Made by a program: the position numbers and the translations under genes | Notes under the pieces: generated by a model | Seen by the model: the letters and a program-made list of their open reading frames with translations, nothing else | Database searches by the model: none | What the model was told of the DNA's origin: nothing | Shown here: positions 32,801-44,732 of the stretch, one piece after another | Layout of the letters: the number at the start of each line of letters is the position of its first letter | How positions within the stretch are numbered: position 1 is the first letter of the stretch | Origin: Sequoia sempervirens | Lineage: Eukaryota > Streptophyta > Pinopsida > Cupressales > Cupressaceae | Assembly: GCA_007258455.2 (NCBI GenBank) | Contig: VDFB02358134.1 | Span: 216,055,565 to 216,119,564, forward strand | Direction: 5' to 3' | Length of the DNA stretch: 64,000 bases

Positions 32801-34494
32801 GAAATGAGTTAGAAAAACTACAGAGGCCGTGGCCAAGAGGCCTCAAAGCCCCTTCAAAATGGAGTCAAAGTGCCACAAAATGATAAAAAAACAACTTACC
32901 ATAGAGTTGTAGAAGGATTTTGACCCCAAGAAAAGGAGGAATCAACTAGAAAATGCATAAAACAATCTCAAACCCTAGTTCCCAAGGTGGCTTGAGTAGA
33001 GCCTTTTTTCTCCAAACTTGGCCGATGAAAATGATGCTAAGGGATAGGGGTTGGTTTTTATGTTAGGGTTTTCCAAGTGCCCTAATTCGAATGTCTATTT
33101 TATCACATTCTTTTAAAAATCAAGTGCCTTATTAATACCTTGTCACAAATGTTGCCTAGGTTGAGCCATGCCTTAGGCATTTTTTCCTTGATTTTTAAAG
33201 AAAATCAAATAAACTCATACCTTGCCTTTATAATTTTATGAGAAAATCATATGCACCTTAGCCCCTTTTCACTAGATCAAGTTGTTCATGTGCCTCAGTT
33301 GCTTTATGGAATATAGCCCATGGTCAGATTTTTATGATTTTTTATAGAAAAAATAAAATGTAATAGGATCCCTTTGCATAATATTTTGATTTTTTCCAAT
33401 ATCAAACTTTACTCAAATTGAAAAAATTGGAATATTTGGAGTCATATTGCATCAAAACAAATTGAATAGGAAGGTTTCTATTTTGATTTTTGAAACTGCA
33501 CATGATGTAAAATATCATTAAGGTAATGTTTCTATAAATTACCTTAATGTTTGCTATTATTTTTTTTAAAATTCAATTTGGGTATTTGAGTCTTTATTGG
33601 ACTTGCTATTTTGAGTTGAGTTCACTTGAGCGAATTTGGAAAAGAGGGGGAAAATAGAGCTTTCCATTTTTCAATTTTGAGTTGTTTGGACCTGATTTTG
33701 TGGATTTTTTGGATCAACCTCTTGGAGACAAAAAATTTTCATTTTCCTCATGCAGTTTGGAGCAGTTTTGAACCCTATTTTTTCATGCTTTTCTAAGGAG
33801 CTTGAAAATGGATAAGAATTTCTATTTTGGAGATGTAGTGGAGCTGATTTTTGCTATTCTTGGCTATTGAGACACTTGGAAGATATAAGTTTGGAGAAAA
33901 TTTTAATTTTCTCAGTTCAAATTGATTGTTTCTTGCTCTCCTACTCACTCAGAGAGTTTTGTAAACATTTTCTTGTACTTAGATTTTGAGCTTGACACTC
34001 CTTCATTTCAATAAGACAATAGGATTCTCCTTCCCATTTTCTTGTCTCAGGTTTACAGTATCAATTGATGTTAACTGTGATTCAAATGTAGAATCCTCTT
34101 TATGTCTTGATTTTGTGTGTTTTTTTTAAGAGTCTCATTTAATTTAGGTTGCATTTTGTGTTCCATTTAGTGAACCTTCATGCAAAACACTATTGGATTA
34201 TATGTTTTTAGGGTGGGATTGTGAGAATCAAAGTTTTAGAGAGATTGTTGAGAGTAGAAAGTTATCAGAATCTTTAAATCACTGGTGAATCATCTTAGGT
34301 TTTAGGATCTCAATATTTTTTTCCCTTTTAACCCTTTCTTCTGCAAGTCTTCTAGGTTAGGTGATTTACTAGGGGAACTAGTCCACTATGGAGATTCACT
34401 CTCACTTACTAATTTACCCACAATCGGAGAGTGTTTCCATGTTAGAACAAGATTGGCAAGTCTAACTTGGCTAAGGGTGCAATCCTTGTTGTCA
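29891..34494 (+). other. 4.6 kb without genes; right part is probably a Gypsy 5' LTR
   Basis: No credible coding sequence; all open frames are short and low in complexity. The right edge TTGTTGTCA at about 34494 is followed by a PBS, so the last one to three kilobases should be an LTR of the gag element that starts at 34880. A possible LTR start TGTCATGACC lies at 31518. Another LTR-like edge (GAAAATTGGCTCCCACA, like the end of the Element 1 LTR) lies at about 30622-30638. Neither is certain. Confidence 0.45.
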
Positions 34495-34502
34495 AATTTT
34501 TT

Positions 34503-34520
34503 TGGCACGTCCAGTGGGAC
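34503..34520 (+). other. Primer binding site of a Gypsy element
   Basis: TGGCACGTCCAGTGGGAC follows the putative LTR end. Its layout is like the Tat-type TGGCGCCCACCGTGGGG but with a different primer match. Confidence 0.65.
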
Positions 34521-34879
34521 TCTAAAGTCATGTCTTTAGAGTAGTTTTCAGATTGTAAGCTGTTGTTTGGTATATGCAGCAACATTTTTCAGCCTTTGGA
34601 GGTTTCAAAATATACCTGGTGGCTCTGATTTCTGGTTGTATTTGCAGATTTAGTGCGAACAGTGTATGAGAAAGATCCAAACCAGATAAAGTCATGTGCC
34701 ATTTGAATACTTGCAACTCTCTCCACCAAGAAGGAGAGGCAGAACACCAAGGAGGATTTTTTGACTCAACAAGGAGGGCGAAATCCACACCTCTGGATCT
34801 CAGTCATATAGTCTTTGTCAAGAAGAACCCAACTCCTGTATCACAAGCACCACCTATGGCAAGGTAGTTTTCCTTCACA

Positions 34880-36159
34880 CAATTTAGTGGGGGAAAACCA
34901 TTGTTGCTATCCTAGCATGATGAAATTCTAGTTGTTGCACTTAAGGGATTGCCTTATTTCACTGGTAAGGGTGAGACCACTCCCATTGAACATATTCAGG
35001 ATGCGGCAACCTTATGCTCAGTATGCAATGTGACAGAAGAAAATGTTACTTTAAGATTGTTGATTGCATCATTGAAATGGAAAGTACTTCAATGGTTCAA
35101 AGGGCTTCCATTTAATTCCATTGCACCATGGGACCAACTTGATGATGGATTCCACTAACAATTCGTGGATAAATCAGATCACCTATCATTGTTAGTGTAG
35201 CTAAACACCATCAAATGGGATCCCCATGAACACATGGTGGATTTCAATTACCAGTCTAGAGAACTTGGGATAGGATCCCATTGATAGTTAAAACCTCACT
35301 CAAGCATGCTTTCCTATTCTTTCAAAAATCCCTAAATAGTGAAATCTCAGTTATGATACAATCCATGGGAGGGTTTACATTGCCTAATTCCTTTGATATC
35401 ATCATAAGGGAAAATAATTGCCTCATTTAAGCTGAGAAAATAGCCCTAAGACCACCCATGCCTATCTTCCCCGAAATTTAACCACTTATTCCCATGAATT
35501 TTCCACCCATAGTTGTTGTACCACTAGTTTTGGAAATAGGCTACTAGGTTGCTGCCCAAGAAAGTGTTATCCCAGACCCAACCAAAGAAATTCAAGAACT
35601 AAAGGGTATGCTACAATATTTTAGCAAAACCATTAGTAATGAATTTGTGAACCTTAAGAAGCAAGTTGGCAAGGAACATAGGCCTTACCAAGCCCCTTAC
35701 CAACAGAACCAGCCGAATAGGCCACCCTTCCAAAATGATTTCCAAGGTCAAAAGAGGAATTTTAATGCTAAACCTTTTCATCCCTATGACCCCAATGTGT
35801 TTGGTTCATTAGGTAACTCATACCACAAAACAACATGGCCCAAGAATGTGATTGGTGCTACCCATTCAACTAGACACATAATCAGACTACATGCATGAAT
35901 GGGATGGAGAACCAAGCTCTTATGGTGCAAAATAATTATGTTGGTCCTGAGAATTTTTCAAGTGAGAATGTGGAGTAGCAAGGTAACTCTGAAGTTGCCT
36001 TAGTAAATTGGTAGAGCACTGAATTCTGTGGAGTAAACCATTTTCAAGGCCAAAACTAGCAAGGTTTTCCCATTGCAGCAAACACGAGGTCAAAAAAGAG
36101 AGTTGTAGAAGTGGAGCAACAAGTTGTAAATGTGCAACAGCAAGCTACAAAAGATAAAG
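34880..36159 (+). pseudogene. Gypsy gag remnant
   Basis: The plus strand encodes a typical retrotransposon gag: LPYFTGKGETTPIEHI, ENVTLRLLIASLKWKVLQWFKGLPFNSI (the W.....LP..SI motif), then stops, a proline-rich part, and a Gln/Asn/Pro-rich C-terminus (about 35608-35898). Around 36090-36160 the linker TRSKKRVVEVEQQVVNVQQQ precedes the expected protease. There the Copia LTR at 36160 interrupts it. No protease or polymerase follows on the other side. Confidence 0.75.
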
Positions 36160-37579
36160 TGTTGGAATTGTGTGTCTCAATCCCACTGGCCTAAACCTCT
36201 GAGAGAGCAATGTTGTTGTGACCACTGAGAAGTCTGGTCGAATTGTATAAGTGTTTCATGCTTGTACCGCTGTACCTCTAGATGATTGTGAGAGAGGTAA
36301 GGTAGCCCAATGGATACCACCATACTATAGGTATCCTTTATCTAGGGTGCGGTAGAGTAGTTACCCCCATACCGTGGGAGTCTCTCATCTATGTAGTGGT
36401 AGTGAGGTGTGTTACTGCCATACCGCAGGAGTTTGTCAGTTGTGTAGCGGTAGTGTGGTGTGTTACCGCCATACCACGAAGGTATGAAAATTGTCTAGCG
36501 GTAGTACGGTGATACCCCTATACTGTGGGTGTCTTCAACCTGTCTAGCGGTAGCGCGGGAAAATGTTTGTATTCCATGGTTCTACCTTTACCATAGTATT
36601 GTTGGGTGCATTCAAGAGGGCTACGAGCTGGTGGTATGGTGGTAGATAATCCTCCATCCTGTGACAGTCATGCGTAGAGCCTGCAGTGGTGCAGTGTAGT
36701 CACCACCATACTGCGAGGGTGCTGACTCTTGGTTGTGGTAGAGTGGTGGGTGTTTGAATGGTTGGATGGAGGTATGGTAACTGCTATTTGATGATTGGTC
36801 TTCTGAAAAGTCTGGAAACTGAATTGATATGTTTTAACGTATGGTATCTTGAAAAAAGATAGAGAGGTGTAGAGGTCATGAGATTGAAGAGAGATGGCCA
36901 AGACCGTGAGGCTGAGGAACAAGAGAGAGAGTTGAGGGTTGGAGAAGGAGAAGTAAATTTTGTTCTGAAGGTGGTACCTAATCCACTCTCTCTCTATAGA
37001 TTAAGTGTGAAATATTCCTCTATGTGAATATGCTATGTACGCTGTGAGAGAGTGTTGTAACAGAGTTCTGGATTGTAAACACTTGTGAGATTGATCAGAG
37101 GTCCATGAGAGAGGATCTACACTGTATACTGTGAGAAGTTATTGTAACAGTGTGAAGATCGTATAAGGGATTATGTTATCCATTTTGTCTCCAAAATGAA
37201 ATATGATGTAATATTTATAAAGGATTAGTGCTTGAGTTGTATTTGTAACTATTTTGTTGTATGAATAATAAAATGGTGATTTGGTCTTTTGGAGTGTGGG
37301 GTTTTTACTCGAAAGGGTTTTCCCCATGTAAATCCGTGTTCTATTATTTTGTTCCATCTTTCATGTTTATTGGTTCTATTTGTTGAATCTGTTTATGCAA
37401 CTTGTCGAAATAGAATTTACATGTGCTTCTCTCAGAAGGATTAATGTGGAAAATGCATTGTCTAATTCCACTTTGTGGCATAGTTGTACATGTTTTTGAG
37501 GTAATTTAATGAAATTAAAATTTACAAAAGGCACTACAGTTCTTGGAGGTTTCTCTGAGATGATCAAAATTTTCCAACA
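36160..37579 (+). repeat. Copia 5' LTR with internal tandem repeats (1420 bases)
   Basis: It starts TGTTGGAATT and ends TTTTCCAACA, which are inverted repeats, and is followed after two bases by TGGTATCAAAGC. It inserted into the gag linker of the Gypsy element. No matching 3' LTR occurs in the window. Confidence 0.8.
36285..36600 (+). repeat. Tandem array of about 62-base units in the LTR U3
   Basis: About five imperfect units share GCGGTAG...GTGTTACCGCCATACCGCGGG-like blocks. GCGGTA and TACCGC occur as inverted words in each unit. Degenerate echoes (GGTGGTATGGTGG, CACCACCATACTGCG) extend to about 36780. The array is GC-richer than its surroundings. Confidence 0.85.
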
Positions 37580-37581
37580 AG

Positions 37582-37593
37582 TGGTATCAAAGC
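37582..37593 (+). other. Copia primer binding site
   Basis: TGGTATCAAAGC is one base from the standard TGGTATCAGAGC complement of initiator tRNA-Met. Confidence 0.85.
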
Positions 37594-38983
37594 CTTCTTT
37601 TGGTTGTTGATTCTGGGTATTTCTCCTGTGAAGATTTCTTAGTCTGTCAGGCTTGAGGAAATCTAGAGGAATTGGCTGATGAATTGATCCTTTGGCGAGT
37701 GGAATTCTTGTGGTATTCAAAGATAGCACACAACTTGAAGGATGGTGAAGATGGAGACAATGGATTTGGTCATGTTGAATTGTTGTGATTTGTGTCTCCT
37801 AGTTAGTAGCGGTAAAACCTTGATGTATGAGGTGGATTTATTTGCTTCGTGGTTGTGTAGTAGTAAAGCTTTCATATTGGATGTCTGTGTGAGAGGCTCC
37901 CTGGTAATATGGAGAGGTGTGGGTTGTTTCTCAGCCATGGAAGAGAGTGCTTATGTTGAGTGGCATTTCCTAGTGTTGGAAGGAATTGTTTTCTATTAAC
38001 CTCGAATACATAAAGGCTATGGAGTTAATCACTAGATGATTTGAAAGCTTCTAAAATAGCCTATCTCTTTCTCAGATGCATGTGCATATTGGTGGTTTTG
38101 GAGTTGGATTGAAATAGGCCTGGGGTTCCTGAACTGTTGTTTCCTTTTTAAGGATGTATTGTACTTGCATGTTTTTTATGGTTTTGCAAGTTTTACATGG
38201 TCAAGAAAACTTGCTATTTTGTGGATCTACTGAAGAGCTATTTTCTAGACCCCTGCTTCCTTGAGGTGCTACTGGATGAGATAGTTGCAGCTCTACTTGC
38301 ATGCTTTGTGCATGGTGAGAGAAGGTGTGATTCTTTCTCTACATAGAAATGTTTGGTATGTGATTAGTCATTCTTCATTTCTATGGTAATGCTTGATGGA
38401 TTCCTAGACTATGGTGCTTGGTGTGGACATTTTTTTGGAAAATTAGATCTGTACTTGATTCAATGTTTGATTCAGAGTGTCTATATGGTTGTTCTCTTGT
38501 GAGACCTCATATTGTGCAAGACATTGATGTGGTAGTGAGTCTTCATGTTTCATTAATTGGATCTACGGGTTGTGCAAAGTTGTGGGCTTTCTTTACCTAT
38601 ATGTTTGTAGTGGGACAACCTAGAAGTGGACTGTCAATATCCACACGATTTGATTCAATGTTTATACAACTTTTTAAGTTGGCCTTGTCTGTGGTCACTT
38701 GTGCATTGGTGTGGTTGTTTTTGAGGTAAGAGGATGGATGATAAGTGAATTCCTGAATAGTTGATTATGGAGTCCTATAGCATGGTGAATCTCCTTACTT
38801 TTGAGATCTTGGTTTAATTAGTAGTACGGTTATATGTTTATGGGCCTGGAAGATTTTCTCTTCAGTTTTGGAGATGGTTTGTCATGATGCTTGGAAAGCT
38901 CAGATGTCACGGTTCAGTGGGAGCTTTAGCAGTGACTGTGGGTTCATCACTTGGTGGTGAATAATCTTCATTAGTGTTGCCGA
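37594..38983 (+). other. 1.4 kb internal sequence of the Copia-type element, no gene recognised
   Basis: After a normal PBS one expects gag, but I see none. The open frames (about 37742-37999 and 38418-38729) encode hydrophobic, Cys/Leu/Val-rich peptides without known motifs. It may be a non-autonomous element cut off by the Element 4 LTR. Confidence 0.4.
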
Positions 38984-40233
38984 TGTTACTTTAAAATGGT
39001 TACATCACATTGTCTGGTAATTAATTAAATATTTTTAATGTTTAATTAAAATCTTCTGATTCCATCTACGTATAAATAAATTTAAATAATTTATTTATAT
39101 TTCTTCTTTATTTCATTTCGATTAAATAAATAAGTTTATTTAATCATCTTTTCATATTCATTTCTTAATTGATTAAATAAATATTATCGTTTATTTATAT
39201 TAATTATCATATAATCTTAGTTTGAATATTTTAATCAAATAAAGATTAAAATATTCTTCTTTTCTTCTAAATATCATTTATAATTAAATATTTCAAATAT
39301 TTAATTAATTCCTCTAATTCGATTTTAATATCTATTCATAATTAAATATTCCAAAATATTTAATTAATTCTTCTATTATTTCAAATTCTTCTAAAGTCTA
39401 TTCATAATTAAATATTTCAAAATATTTAATTAATTCTTCTAATATTTCATATTCTTCTAAAGTTACATTATAATTAAATATTTCAAAATATTTAATTAAA
39501 TCTTCCATAGTTTGTAAAATCAAAAATCAAAGTGCAATAAATGAAATTAAATAAATTTATTTATTTATTTAATTTGGGGATTATCTTCAACACCCGCGAA
39601 ACAAACTGCCCAAACAAAAAATTTAATTTTCTCTATTTCTGTGCAGGCTTGTTCCCATGGGTTGAAGACATAAATCCATCCTTCTCTCCAACTTCTCAAC
39701 TTCTTCCATCTTCTTCTTAATTTCTCCATCTCTCACCTTTCAATTCTACCAGACAATATCACAGCCGTAGATTCTTGCCAACCGGGATTGTGCCTGCAAA
39801 AATCTATAAATATGACTGTCGAGAACTCCAAATGATATAGAAGTTTTAAGCAAGTAAATTATAGTCAAATTGTAAGCATTCATAGCATTCATAGAATTCA
39901 CAGTACTTTCATAGCATAGAATCATAGTAATCATAGCATAGAATCATGACATCTTCCATTCACAGTCCCTATGCATAATCTACAGCCCCTGTCCATATTC
40001 ATATTCATAGCATATAGGATAGAATTTCCTTTTGCATAACTCATTCTACAGGTTGCTATTTGGAGGAGCTGAGCTTATACAATCTGAGAGCAAAAGCTTC
40101 AAAAGAAATCACTGTAGATAGAGGAAGATGGAACGCTTCTGAAAACTATATTTATTTCTTTGTTTGAGTTTTCAATATAATGTTTCATTTTGTGTTTTGT
40201 TTTCATTTAGATTACACCATATAAACATTAACA
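38984..40233 (+). repeat. Element 4 5' LTR
   Basis: The right end TTAACA is followed within seven bases by the PBS. The left end is placed at TGTTACTTTA because TGTTA mirrors the TAACA end, but without a second LTR this stays uncertain; 38998 (TGGTTACATCA) is an alternative. Confidence 0.55.
39021..39574 (+). repeat. Cluster of about ten AT-rich palindromes in the LTR
   Basis: Inverted repeats follow one another. 39120-39145 has 11-base arms. 39224-39256 has 13-base perfect arms GAATATTTTAATC and a 7-base loop. 39281-39307 has 13-base arms and a 1-base loop. Three further copies of TAATTAAATATTT...AATATTTAATTA lie at 39339, 39405 and 39471, in a roughly 66-75 base direct repeat. The last, 39544-39574, pairs AAATTAAATAAA with TTTATTTAATTT. 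Weaker ones lie at 39021, 39072 and 39170. Confidence 0.9.
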
Positions 40234-40239
40234 CATTTT

Positions 40240-40256
40240 TGGCGCCCACCGTGGGG
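40240..40256 (+). other. Primer binding site of Element 4
   Basis: TGGCGCCCACCGTGGGG, the common Tat-type PBS, lies seven bases after the proposed LTR end. Confidence 0.9.
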
Positions 40257-40364
40257 CTCTTGCCCCCTTTTTAATATCTTTTTGCAGGTTTCTTTTGACA
40301 GGTTACAGACAAAAACAGCGGAATAGCGCAGGAAACACGTCTTCAAGATTTCAATACCCAGTTT

Positions 40365-40605
40365 AGCGCATTTAAGGTCTTTTGCAGCGCCCGTGAAGTC
40401 TTTTGCAGCGCCCATAAGGTCTTTTGTAGTGCCCGTAAAGACTGTTGCAGCACCCTTGAAGTCTTTTCCAGAGCCCTTGAAGTCTTTTGCAGCACTCATG
40501 ATATGTATTGCAGTGCTCTTAATTAGTTTTGCAGTGCTATTAATGAGTTTTGCAGCGTCTTTAAAGTATTTTGCAGCGCCCGTAACTTCTGCTATAGCAC
40601 ATTTC
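40365..40605 (+). repeat. 21-base tandem array, about 11 units, in the leader
   Basis: The unit is close to AAGTCTTTTGCAGCGCCCGT with a 21-base period, so both strands carry an open frame of 7-residue repeats (for example AAPVKSF on the plus strand). Both frames are most simply a by-product of a period divisible by three. The array starts about 110 bases after the PBS. Confidence 0.88.
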
Positions 40606-41631
40606 TATAAGTTGTAATTTGTAATGTTAAAATAGTTTAACTGATTTTGACGCAACCGCAGACAGTTAGTAAATTTTTAAAGATAAAATAAAGCAATCCT
40701 AGGGTAGACATTTAATTTAAAATGAAGCAATCCTAGGGTAGACACTTCATATTTCGTTTTGGGCTTAAAAAGAATTTTTCTGTTTATGTGAAGCAACATC
40801 TTCACTTAGCTTAGAAAATTTTCATTTGGGGCTTAAAATACATTAGTGTTTGCTTTGTTTTGGTGATAGGCCTATGCTTTCCCCTTAACTAGGTGATCAA
40901 AATGCCAAACTCACCTATTTCCCTTCATGCAATTTCCTATTTTATTAGCTCCCTTTAGAAGGCCTGTCGTAGTGGGAAAAAGTACTCACCCTATGGAAAC
41001 AACCTAAGTGGGAACAACTAAAGCCAAGTTTTCTAACCCACTATAATCAAATGTGGATGGTTGATGAAAATCCCATTCGACGGTAGTGTGCATTGATAAC
41101 CATCCCCAAAGCCTTTGTTCTAAAGGTAGGGAGGTCTCTCGAGGGAGTCTATCATTTTCCGCACCGAACGGAAACCCTTTCTAAGAACTTAGTGTAGTAT
41201 CTTACCGAGTCAGTTCCCGAACATTATATTAATCACAGTGCAGGGGAGGGAAGAATCTACCCCCAAGATACTCACCATATAACTGCCAAGGATTGTTTGC
41301 TCAGGGGATCCGGTATCCACTTCCATCACTCTGAGTACGCACCTGGAAAAGACAAAAACACGGGCGCCCTTTCGGGGGTGACATGGCTGTGTGAGTCGAC
41401 GCAGTTTTAAGATGTGGGCTGTTGATTGCTATGATGACCTACTTGAGAACTAAGAGTGAGTCTGTTTGAAGTGCTTATCATGTGTAAAACCCGTTAAAAT
41501 ACTTTTTGAACAACATTTTGATTATACACTTGATGTTTAGCATAGGACTTAAGACAACCATTTTACAAATTGTTTGATGTGTTTTCAATACACTAATTTA
41601 GATAAGATCATCCAAAACACTCATTATCACA
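40606..41631 (+). other. Element 4 leader with blocks shared with Element 2
   Basis: No gene. It holds the four collinear blocks described at 11081-13370: TTCGTTTTGGG at 40753, GGCCTG...AAAAAGTACTCACCC at 40961, AAAGCCAAG at 41020 and CGAACGGAAA at 41165. A 20-base direct repeat around GCAATCCTAGGGTAGACA occurs at about 40692 and 40727. Confidence 0.75.
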
Positions 41632-41985
41632 TTGATTAATCTCATGTTACGAGATTGGAAATCCACAACGTATGTAAAGAAATCTGTTTTCAAAAGGATT
41701 AAAAAGTCAAAGAAACCCCTCAACCACAAGAAACTATTGAAGAAACAACGATTCTTGTATCAAAGCCGAAATTTTTTACTCAAATATAGAACATTTCTTC
41801 ATAGGTATCATGATTGTGTTAGAGGTCTTTTAGATGATTATGCCATAGAACCTTTGTATTCACAAGCTTACTTTCAAAGAAGAGCCCTTTCTCAAAGGCA
41901 TAACCATAGTCAACGTATTCGTTTCAGTTATATTCCCCAACCTGCAATTGACTATTCTACTCGTCCAACTCAAATTTTGCAATAG
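41632..41985 (+). CDS. Small basic ORF upstream of gag, 117 aa, unknown
   Basis: An intact frame encodes a protein very rich in Lys, Arg, Tyr and Phe (KRIKKSKKPLNHKKLLKKQRF, then Tyr/Arg-rich helices and a QRRALSQRHNHSQRIRF stretch). It has no acidic part and no known domain. Some Tat elements such as Ogre have an extra ORF between the leader and gag, and this could be a short counterpart. Its strong positive charge suggests nucleic-acid binding, which is inference. It is followed by about 280 bases without coding sequence before gag. Confidence 0.4.
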   Translation: MINLMLRDWKSTTYVKKSVFKRIKKSKKPLNHKKLLKKQRFLYQSRNFLLKYRTFLHRYHDCVRGLLDDYAIEPLYSQAYFQRRALSQRHNHSQRIRFSYIPQPAIDYSTRPTQILQ

Positions 41986-42268
41986 AGAACTTAGAATATA
42001 TTAGGCATCTATTACAAAATCCATCCTTTTACAAAGCCATGATCAAAACTTCATAAAGTGCAAAATCATCCTTTTCTTGATCTTTTGCTTACTTTCCCGC
42101 TAACAGGATTTTCATCCTTCCACTTAGGGAATGAACACAAGCTAAAAGATTAGAAATTTTGTGTAAGTCATAGAATCTTCATTCTATCCTGACTTTCATA
42201 TATCTCACATAAATTGCACTATTTCACTTTTTTTTTATCAAAAGCAAGTAGAACTTGGAACGAAACCT

Positions 42269-43948
42269 ATGCCTGTCTTCACGAGATCTCAAAAACAAAT
42301 GGAAAAAGACGAGGGAGAAACCACTACAAGTAAAATGGGTGACCATATTGAATAAGAAGAGGAAACGTTTAATCTTGATGAGTTAATAGAAGAAAAGCTT
42401 CAAGAAATAGAACAAGATCCTCAATTCCATACTCTTATGGAAAAGATTTTAGAATGAAACAAAGAACGATACTTTCTTTCATTAGCTAATCAAGGAGCTA
42501 GGTTGCCTCACACTTTTCACATAGAAGCGATTAAACAAAGTCCTGAAACTCCTCCTAATGACTTTAGTGCTCTTAATCAACAGATAAAAGAATTACAAGG
42601 GCAGATAAAAGAAATGCAAGGGGGTACAACAAAGAAATATGTTTTGGAAGACATATCTCCTTATCCATTTGATAGGAGTCTTCAAATGATCCCATTTCCA
42701 AAACATTGCGAAATTCCTAAGTATGATAGGTATAATGGAAAAACCGATCCCATTGACCATGTTAGGGATTTCTGAAACATGAGTCTAGAATTTGCCTATG
42801 ACGATACTTACTTGATGCGATTATTTCCATGAAGTCTAGGTGTACAATCCATGGAGTGGCTTTCAAAAATCACTCCACCTATTAAAACTTTTGAGGAGTT
42901 AATAAATCAATTTATATCACAATACTCCTACAACATACAACACCAGATAACAATGCTTGATCTTTGTAAAGTGAAACAAAAGGTAGGAGAACCCTTCACT
43001 ACGTTCTTGCAAAGGTGGAGAAGGTTATTTGCACGATATTCCCGTCCTATTCCTGAAAAGGAAAAGATGGATATCTTCATTAATAGCCTGGATCAAGAAT
43101 TAAGCTATAGGCTTAACCTTCATTGTCCTCATAACTTTGAAAAATTGATTGAAAACACAATCACCATTGAAGGAGCCTTGGTTAAAAGGGGAGTGATAAA
43201 ACTTGATAATCCAAGTACATCAAATCAAAACAATAAAGATAAAACAAGGTTTTGGAACAGAAACAAAAATGTTGTTAATGATGGTATAGTAGATGCAAAT
43301 AATTTATGAACAAGACCATATGTTTTCAATCTATCAAGTGCTCCATGAAACAATCAACAAGGAAATACAACTCAACAAGGAAACAACAATCAACAAGGAC
43401 AAACCTCCAAGCAAGAAAACATGACCAATCAAAATACCAATCAAAATCGTGGTAATTTCAATAATAATCTTGGCAATACCCAAACATCAAATCCGTCCAG
43501 ACCTTCATTCTTTTCAAATCGACGGAATTTTATTGCTTTGGGTCAATCTCTTGAATCTGCTCTCAAGGAGCTTCTTGATAATAAGCTTATCACCTTACCA
43601 CCACAAAGAGATTATGAGCCACGAGTCAAACCACCATCATGGAATGACTCGTATTATTGCAATTATCATTGATGTAAGGGTCATAGAACAAATAATTGTC
43701 AAGCTTTGAAAAATCTAGTACAAGATTTAATTGAAAATGGTACCATTACAATTGAGGGACATCATACCAATGACGATCATCAAGCATTCAAAGATCCTTT
43801 ACCAAATTATCAAAAGGGGGAAACATCAGATACCAAAGCCAAAAGCATACATAATGTTGAAGACAATATAATCTGTCACATCTACGCAGATGATCAACGG
43901 GTTAACGTTATCAAAATCAAGGGAAAACAAGAATATCAACATGGTTAA
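42269..43948 (+). pseudogene. gag (Element 4)
   Basis: ATG 42269 starts MPVFTRSQKQM. A coiled-coil segment (NQQIKELQGQIKEMQ, about residue 110), the capsid start (IPKYDRYNGKTDPIDHV), SMEWLSKITPPIKTFEELINQF, and KQKVGEPFTTFLQRWRRLFARY are the classic Tat gag blocks. A Gln/Asn-rich part follows. The zinc knuckle is YYCNYH-stop-CKGHRTNNC, where TGG has become TGA. Stops lie at about 42353, 42456, 42772, 42830, 43307, 43346 and 43670; all but the first are TGA. The frame ends at 43948 after the protease-side linker. It would form the virus-like particle in a functional copy. Confidence 0.88.
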
Positions 43949-44660
43949 TGTGACAACAAGAGGTCAAGCAAAAGTTGTTCTAAAAGGAAGTTCATCTAAA
44001 ACAACTATTTCTCCTCCAAGTCAGTATAATCTGGTTGATCAATTGAGAAAAATATCAGCTCAAATCTCCATCCTGGAACTTCTCAAAATATCCCCTATAC
44101 ACAAGAATATTTTAGAAGCCCTTGTAAACACAACTATTGATACTGATTTAGATGTAAACAGATTTCAAGCCATGGTGGGACATTTGTCTTCCCCCACTTG
44201 TCTTTCATTTTCTGATAAAGATGATGCTTCCATGACACATCCACATAGTTCCTCACTTTATCTTGAAGTAATGATCCATAAACATCAAATTAGACGTGTC
44301 TTAATAGATGGAGGAGCCGGTTTGAATATTTGTACCTTGAAGTTAATAAATGCCTTGGGAATTTCAGAAAATGAAATTGATCCACGAAGGAAAATAACTA
44401 TCAAGGCATATGATGATGAAGAAAGAGCTTCTAAAGGATTAATATTGCTACCTATCAGAGTGGGACCTGTTGTGAAGAATACATTTTGTCAGGTTCTAGA
44501 TCGAGATCTTTCTTATAACATACTTTTGGGTCGTCCGTGGATTCATGATATGCAAGCAGTACCATCAACATATCATCAATGTATAAAGTTTCCATATGAT
44601 GGACAAGAAATAACTATACAAGCTGATTACAATAGTACCCAAACTTGTTCAAATCTTTGA
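43890..44660 (+). pseudogene. Aspartic protease (Element 4)
   Basis: An open frame of 256 codons, in a different frame from the end of gag and overlapping it by 59 bases. Residues around 105-220 form the protease: LYLEVMIHKHQIRRVLIDGGAG (active-site Asp-Gly-Gly, the usual Tat form), LNICTLKLINALGI, and the C-terminal ILLGRPWIHDMQAVPST block. The domain itself looks intact. It is separated from the downstream polyprotein by a TGA at 44658. Confidence 0.85.
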
Positions 44661-44732
44661 GTAACTCAAGATGTCTTAGTACCACACAATAGGGAAGCTC
44701 TGGTTGTTTTATCTTCCAATCTACAAGTCCAA

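Noticed and set aside
31518..34494. Complete 5' LTR of the Gypsy gag element
   Set aside because: TGTCATGACC at 31518 and TTGTTGTCA at 34494 are plausible ends, but there is no second LTR, no target duplication and no matching promoter, so only the right edge is used.
37742..38729. Membrane-protein-like ORFs with Cys/Leu/Val-rich sequence
   Set aside because: Short, no conserved motif and no supporting context; typical of chance frames in T-rich DNA.
40212..40499. Minus-strand KDFKGAA repeat peptide
   Set aside because: By-product of the 21-base repeat, antisense to the element leader.
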